DNA of 44,322 nt, from contig JAJSDS010000004.1 in NCBI GenBank assembly GCA_028580875.1, positions 1 through 44,322 of the forward strand. The letters are read 5' to 3'. Position numbers and translations under genes: made by a program. The DNA is from Nitrosotalea sp. GTDB taxonomy: Archaea > Thermoproteota > Nitrososphaeria > Nitrososphaerales > Nitrosopumilaceae. Of the stretch, positions 40,899 through 44,322 are shown in pieces (position 1 is the first letter of the stretch; each line of letters opens with the position of its first letter). The notes under the pieces are model-generated. The model was not told the DNA's origin, made no database searches, and saw nothing but the letters and a program-made list of their open reading frames with translations.

Positions 40899-42068
40899 AT
40901 GATTCTATTGCTGACAATGCAATGCTTTGACAAAAAACATGTCACAAACACATTGCAAAATAAAACAAGTAAAATTATTCTAATCGTGGGCCTTTTTGCA
41001 GGATTGGTTGGAGTGGTACATGATATACCATTTGCATCTGCCGATTATGGTGATGTGAAATCATCATCTGATCTTTCTGCAAAAATACATGTAGGAAAAT
41101 CTGACATTGGAGAGAATGCTTCATCTGATGTACACATGTCAGGTCAAATCGGCTCCAACATGAGCATGTCAGGACAGTCTGATTCTAGCACAAATGCATC
41201 AGTTACTACAAAATCTCAAGATGACTCTCATGAAAATAGTCATGCAAGCTCAAATGAGTCTGAACCACATGGACATTACAAAAATAATTATGAAAAAATT
41301 TCTGCAAACTCTGATGATGAATTTACAGTCCAGCCGCAAAAACATCTCTACAAACCTGGAGATAACGTGACAATACAAGGATCTATTTGGTCTGACCTGA
41401 TGACATCACTTGGTAATGTCAATACCGTATCAATCCAGGTGAAAGACAATGATGGAAATGTGGTTTATGATGGCAAAGGACAAGTTGATGCAAGTGGTGA
41501 TTATATTGCACAATTCCAACTTCCCTCTGATGCCAAAAAGGGTGCTTACACAGCAGATGTAAATGCCGATGTCAATGCTGACGTGCTTGGTAATCTTACA
41601 CTCAAGACAAAAGCCGCGTTGGATAGTTCTACAAAATTTGTAGTTGTCTCTCCAAATTCGATGAGTGTAAAAGCCGAGGGACATGATTTTGATGTGCAGG
41701 TTGCAAGCAATTCTACAACTGTGAGTAATCTTAACTTTGATGAGCAAAACAAGAAACTATCATTTACCGTACAGGGTGACACGGGAACAAAAGGTGTAAC
41801 AGAGATAACTATTCCAAAATCTTTGCTTAGTGGGGACCTGACTGTTATGATTGATGGACAAGCTATGGCTCAAAGCGATGTTGTAGAAACTGCTAGCACC
41901 GATACTGAGACTACACTTGAGCTCAACTATCACCACAGCACACACCAAATTGATATTGTTGGAACAAATGCAGTTCCAGAGTTTAGCTCTGTTGCATCCT
42001 TGGTGCTTGTTGCCTCTGTCTTGGCTGTAGTTGTGCTATCGTCTCGCGTCAGACGTATTCACCTGTAG
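40899..42068 (+). CDS. Sorted surface protein with PEF-type C-terminal signal
   Basis: A 389-residue protein with a signal segment (SKIILIVGLFAGLVGVVHDIPFASA), a Ser/Met/Asn-rich spacer (~60-130), a beta domain opening KHLYKPGDNVTIQGSIWSDL and a second domain to ~350. The C-terminus VPEFSSVASLVLVASVLAVVVLSSRVRR is a PEFG-CTERM-like signal with PEFS instead of PEFG: motif, membrane helix, basic end. Such signals direct archaeosortase-type anchoring in this group. The KPGDNVTIQGSIW domain recurs in the 43468 protein (YMPDDPVKVYGSIW). Confidence 0.82.
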   Translation: MILLLTMQCFDKKHVTNTLQNKTSKIILIVGLFAGLVGVVHDIPFASADYGDVKSSSDLSAKIHVGKSDIGENASSDVHMSGQIGSNMSMSGQSDSSTNASVTTKSQDDSHENSHASSNESEPHGHYKNNYEKISANSDDEFTVQPQKHLYKPGDNVTIQGSIWSDLMTSLGNVNTVSIQVKDNDGNVVYDGKGQVDASGDYIAQFQLPSDAKKGAYTADVNADVNADVLGNLTLKTKAALDSSTKFVVVSPNSMSVKAEGHDFDVQVASNSTTVSNLNFDEQNKKLSFTVQGDTGTKGVTEITIPKSLLSGDLTVMIDGQAMAQSDVVETASTDTETTLELNYHHSTHQIDIVGTNAVPEFSSVASLVLVASVLAVVVLSSRVRRIHL

Positions 42069-42114
42069 AATGGTTTTTAAAAATTTAGCAGGTTGCATTA
42101 TACACTAGTATTGA

Positions 42115-42609
42115 TCAACTACTAATCCTTCTTGAAATTACTATGGCACCAATTATTGATATTACAACAATCATGCCAGCAATTGTCCCAAATTCTGGAA
42201 CTGGAACATACTGTGAAAAACTTGGGGCAATTTGTGCAAATTTTTCAGGGTTTTGCTCTTTTGCCAAATTCAATCCGTCAAGCAGATATGGAGGAATCTT
42301 TGCAACCGAGTCTGGGTCTATGTTGTTCTCCTTGAGGCACTGGTATGACTTGCCAAGATTGTCAAGCATTGTACTACTGTAGTTTGTTTTGAGTATGGTT
42401 GCAGCAATGTCCTGTGGTCTCTCGCCGCCCCAGTACCTGTCTTCCTGATAAATGAAATACGAATACCCTGATTTCTCAACGCTTAGATCTTGGACATTGC
42501 AAAAATACATGCCAGTTGTTGCATTGAAATCTGCAAAGGCAGTTGAGGATATGACAAGAGGGGAAACTCCAAGTGCCAGTGCTGAGAAAAAAAGTATCCT
42601 CTTTAACAT
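42115..42609 (-). CDS. PEFG-CTERM sorted surface protein
   Basis: A 164-residue protein: signal peptide (ILFFSALALGVSPLVISSTAFA), ~95-residue mature domain with two Cys (YFCNVQDLS, SYQCLKEN) and the canonical tail VPEFGTIAGMIVVISIIGAIVISRRISS. The PEFG motif, membrane helix and arginine end are as expected for archaeosortase substrates. The mature domain is not recognised. It converges with the gene at 40899, which carries the same kind of signal. Confidence 0.83.
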   Translation of the reverse strand: MLKRILFFSALALGVSPLVISSTAFADFNATTGMYFCNVQDLSVEKSGYSYFIYQEDRYWGGERPQDIAATILKTNYSSTMLDNLGKSYQCLKENNIDPDSVAKIPPYLLDGLNLAKEQNPEKFAQIAPSFSQYVPVPEFGTIAGMIVVISIIGAIVISRRISS

Positions 42610-42652
42610 ATTGGTAAAATAAAACTTGGAGAGATTAACCTTTCACATGACA

Positions 42653-43258
42653 TCACTTTGCCTCAAGTGAATCTAGGCTAAATGCAGGTTTGCCGTCTGT
42701 GACAATTACAATGTTGAGTGTCTGGTCCTGTGTAAGTGATGATTTTGATGTGTCAAAACTTGTCTTGTATAATGCAATGCTCGAGTCCCATTGGGGGCTA
42801 ATCCATGCCTTGAGTGTCTTGACATCTGGATTTGTCTGGGATATTACAATGTGATTTACACCAAGGGGGCCATTGTTTGTCACAGATACAAATGAAGTGT
42901 ATTGTCCGTCTCCCATGCTAAATGTGCTAATTCTGGTTATGTCGCCACTTGATGTATCTAGTAAATTGCTTGTATCATATGCTGCATTTTTGACTGTATT
43001 TGGTTGAGGATTTTTTATTCCTATCATGGTGTTGAATTTTTTGATTTGGCTTGATATCAGATTGGTTATCCACGTGTTCCACTCTCCTGGTTTGCAGAGG
43101 TGATCTCCACATACTTTGCTACCAAATAACCTGTATGTACTAACATTATCACCAAAGTCTGATCTAGGTGTTAGTGCATTTGCTACTGGCAACAACAATA
43201 CAATTGATACGACACCAACAAGTGTTGCAGCAAATATTGATCTCATGTTACCTCGCAA
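42653..43258 (-). CDS. Secreted hypothetical protein with CGDHLC motif
   Basis: A 201-residue protein with signal peptide (SIFAATLVGVVSIVLLLPVANA). The mature part begins with a Cys pair in KVCGDHLCKPGEW, which could be a disulfide or metal site, and continues as a beta-rich domain (TSFVSVTNNGPLGVNHIVI, TLNIVIVTDGKPAFSLD). It has no C-terminal sorting signal. A secreted protein of unknown function, on the same strand as the PEFG-CTERM gene, 43 bases before it. Confidence 0.72.
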   Translation of the reverse strand: MRGNMRSIFAATLVGVVSIVLLLPVANALTPRSDFGDNVSTYRLFGSKVCGDHLCKPGEWNTWITNLISSQIKKFNTMIGIKNPQPNTVKNAAYDTSNLLDTSSGDITRISTFSMGDGQYTSFVSVTNNGPLGVNHIVISQTNPDVKTLKAWISPQWDSSIALYKTSFDTSKSSLTQDQTLNIVIVTDGKPAFSLDSLEAK

Positions 43259-43467
43259 TGTGTTTTGTATACTAAATCAATTACTAAGCAAAACTGCGCA
43301 AGTGTTTTATCTTACAACTCCTCATTTCCAAAAAATTATTTTGTAATACACGTCAAATTATGGACATGTTGCATTGTAAAAAAACCATCACGCCTGCAAT
43401 TATTTTTGGTGTCCAATAGTAGAAATCATAAGTAAGCCTAAAATAAAAAAAATTGACATATGTTGCA

Positions 43468-44322
43468 TTGAAATCTTTTAGGCTCTTGTTACTTTTCATC
43501 TTGCCACTTGCATGTATAACATGCTCTGCTTCTTTTGCCGAAGTCCAGGTGACTATACCGCTTGGTGCGTCAAACCCGAACACTCCATTTTCCTTGTCTC
43601 CATCTGATCTTGATATTTCAGTAAATGATACTGTAACATGGAAAAACAATGATGCTGCAGTTCATACGGTAACCACCGGCAAGCCCGGACTTGGGTTTGA
43701 CGGCAGAGTGGACAGCGGCGTCATAGCGCAGGGCGGCACATTTTCTTATACGTTTGACAAGAGCGGAGTTTACGAATATTACTGCCTGTTTCATCCATGG
43801 ATGACTGGATTTGTGAGCGTGGGAACAAGTACACCTGTGCCTCCTACTGGAATCTCGATTTCCACTGACAAATCTGTGTATCAAAATGGCGATACCATAC
43901 ATGTCACAGGACAGGTGTCAAAGTTTGTTCAAAACAAGGAGGTCACTGTCTGGATAACTGACTCTAAAGGAACCGGAATATCTGCAAGTCACACGGAGAC
44001 AAGAACTGGAAGTGACTTTGCCATCGACGATGTTGCGACTGGCAAATTATGGATTCCTGGAAATAATTATACGATATATGCCCAGTATGGTGCTGGAAGC
44101 TCTGTTGCAACTGCCGTAATCCAGTATGAGCCACAGGCACCTGTAGAAAAAACCAACGTGACAGATGCTGTAGTATTGACACCGACATCGTACATGACAT
44201 CTTACCAGAAACTAGATGCCGATTCTAACAATTACATCACTGCGCAAACAGAGCACAAGATCTACATGCCCGATGATCCAGTCAAAGTATATGGTTCTAT
44301 CTGGAATGGATTGCTCAATGCG
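43468..44322 (+). CDS. Secreted plastocyanin-like surface protein (3' end outside window)
   Basis: Absent from the ORF track because it runs off the end. From the TTG at 43468, 285 codons stay open. A signal peptide (LLLLFILPLACITCSASFA) is followed by a cupredoxin domain with copper ligands H66, C106, H109 and M112 (EYYCLFHPWMTG), as in the protein at 36293. A second beta domain follows (ISISTDKSVYQNGDTIHVTGQ), then one like that of the 40899 protein (EHKIYMPDDPVKVYGSIWNG). It is likely another outward-facing copper protein, possibly sorted by a PEFG tail beyond the window. Confidence 0.82.
   Translation, partial: MKSFRLLLLFILPLACITCSASFAEVQVTIPLGASNPNTPFSLSPSDLDISVNDTVTWKNNDAAVHTVTTGKPGLGFDGRVDSGVIAQGGTFSYTFDKSGVYEYYCLFHPWMTGFVSVGTSTPVPPTGISISTDKSVYQNGDTIHVTGQVSKFVQNKEVTVWITDSKGTGISASHTETRTGSDFAIDDVATGKLWIPGNNYTIYAQYGAGSSVATAVIQYEPQAPVEKTNVTDAVVLTPTSYMTSYQKLDADSNNYITAQTEHKIYMPDDPVKVYGSIWNGLLNA

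Noticed and set aside
1-44322. CRISPR array, IS element or phage region
   Set aside because: No spaced direct repeats, transposase, integrase or terminal inverted repeats seen; the repeated DNA is FN3 coding sequence.

Overview
The window looks like a chromosomal segment of an ammonia-oxidising-type archaeon (Nitrososphaerota/Thaumarchaeota). The evidence is a TFIIB-type initiation factor, TATA boxes about 25 nt upstream of start codons, an expansion of ArnR1-like winged-helix regulators, plastocyanin-like blue copper surface proteins, PEFG-CTERM sorting signals, many secreted FN3 proteins and modest G+C. A Nitrosotalea- or Nitrosopumilales-like host is my guess from codon and protein flavour; no rRNA or amo gene is present to prove it. 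No tRNA, rRNA, IS element or CRISPR array was seen.

Layout. 1-8.0 kb: secreted proteins (FN3 arrays and a recurring ~300-aa surface module), small PepSY-like and zinc-binding proteins, a degenerate HNH-like protein and two winged-helix regulators. 8.2-10.2 kb: a large secreted spherulin-4 (GH135-like) protein. 10.3-13.6 kb (minus strand): a gas-vesicle operon in the order gvpA, zinc-ribbon protein, gvpJ-like, gvpK fused to a GvpA-like domain, gvpF/L, gvpG, histidine kinase. 13.8-17.5 kb: a second spherulin-4 protein, a histidine kinase/response regulator pair, a GvpD-like RecA/KaiC-type ATPase and a small zinc protein. 17.7-24.4 kb: glmS (minus) next to a plus-strand cluster of TPR-like protein, PelF-like glycosyltransferase, NAD-dependent sugar epimerase and a PelG-like membrane exporter. 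24.4-36.2 kb: an ATP-grasp enzyme, a spherulin-4/FN3 protein, a PPP-family phosphatase paired with a TFB, regulators, WbqC-like and PIG-L-like proteins, PepSY-like proteins, a further surface-module protein and a GlmU-like left-handed beta-helix protein. 36.3-44.3 kb: plastocyanin-like and PEFG-CTERM surface proteins, small membrane and zinc proteins, a C2H2 zinc-finger protein, and a candidate structured RNA near 40.2-40.3 kb.

How it may fit together. The region reads as a cell-surface and buoyancy island. One part would float the cell (gas vesicles) under two-component and GvpD-like control. Another may make and export a hexosamine-rich exopolysaccharide: GlmS, a C4 epimerase, a PelF-like polymerase and a PelG-like exporter, with spherulin-4/GH135-like hydrolases and a PIG-L deacetylase to trim it. 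The remainder decorates the surface with FN3, cupredoxin and sorted proteins. The link between spherulin-4 (GH135 acts on galactosaminogalactan in fungi) and Pel-like genes is the most interesting candidate system here. It is an inference from gene content, not shown by the sequence alone.

Several real genes are absent from the ORF track: 4616-4735, 17385-17540, 32718-32861, 38930-39061 and the 3'-open gene at 43468.
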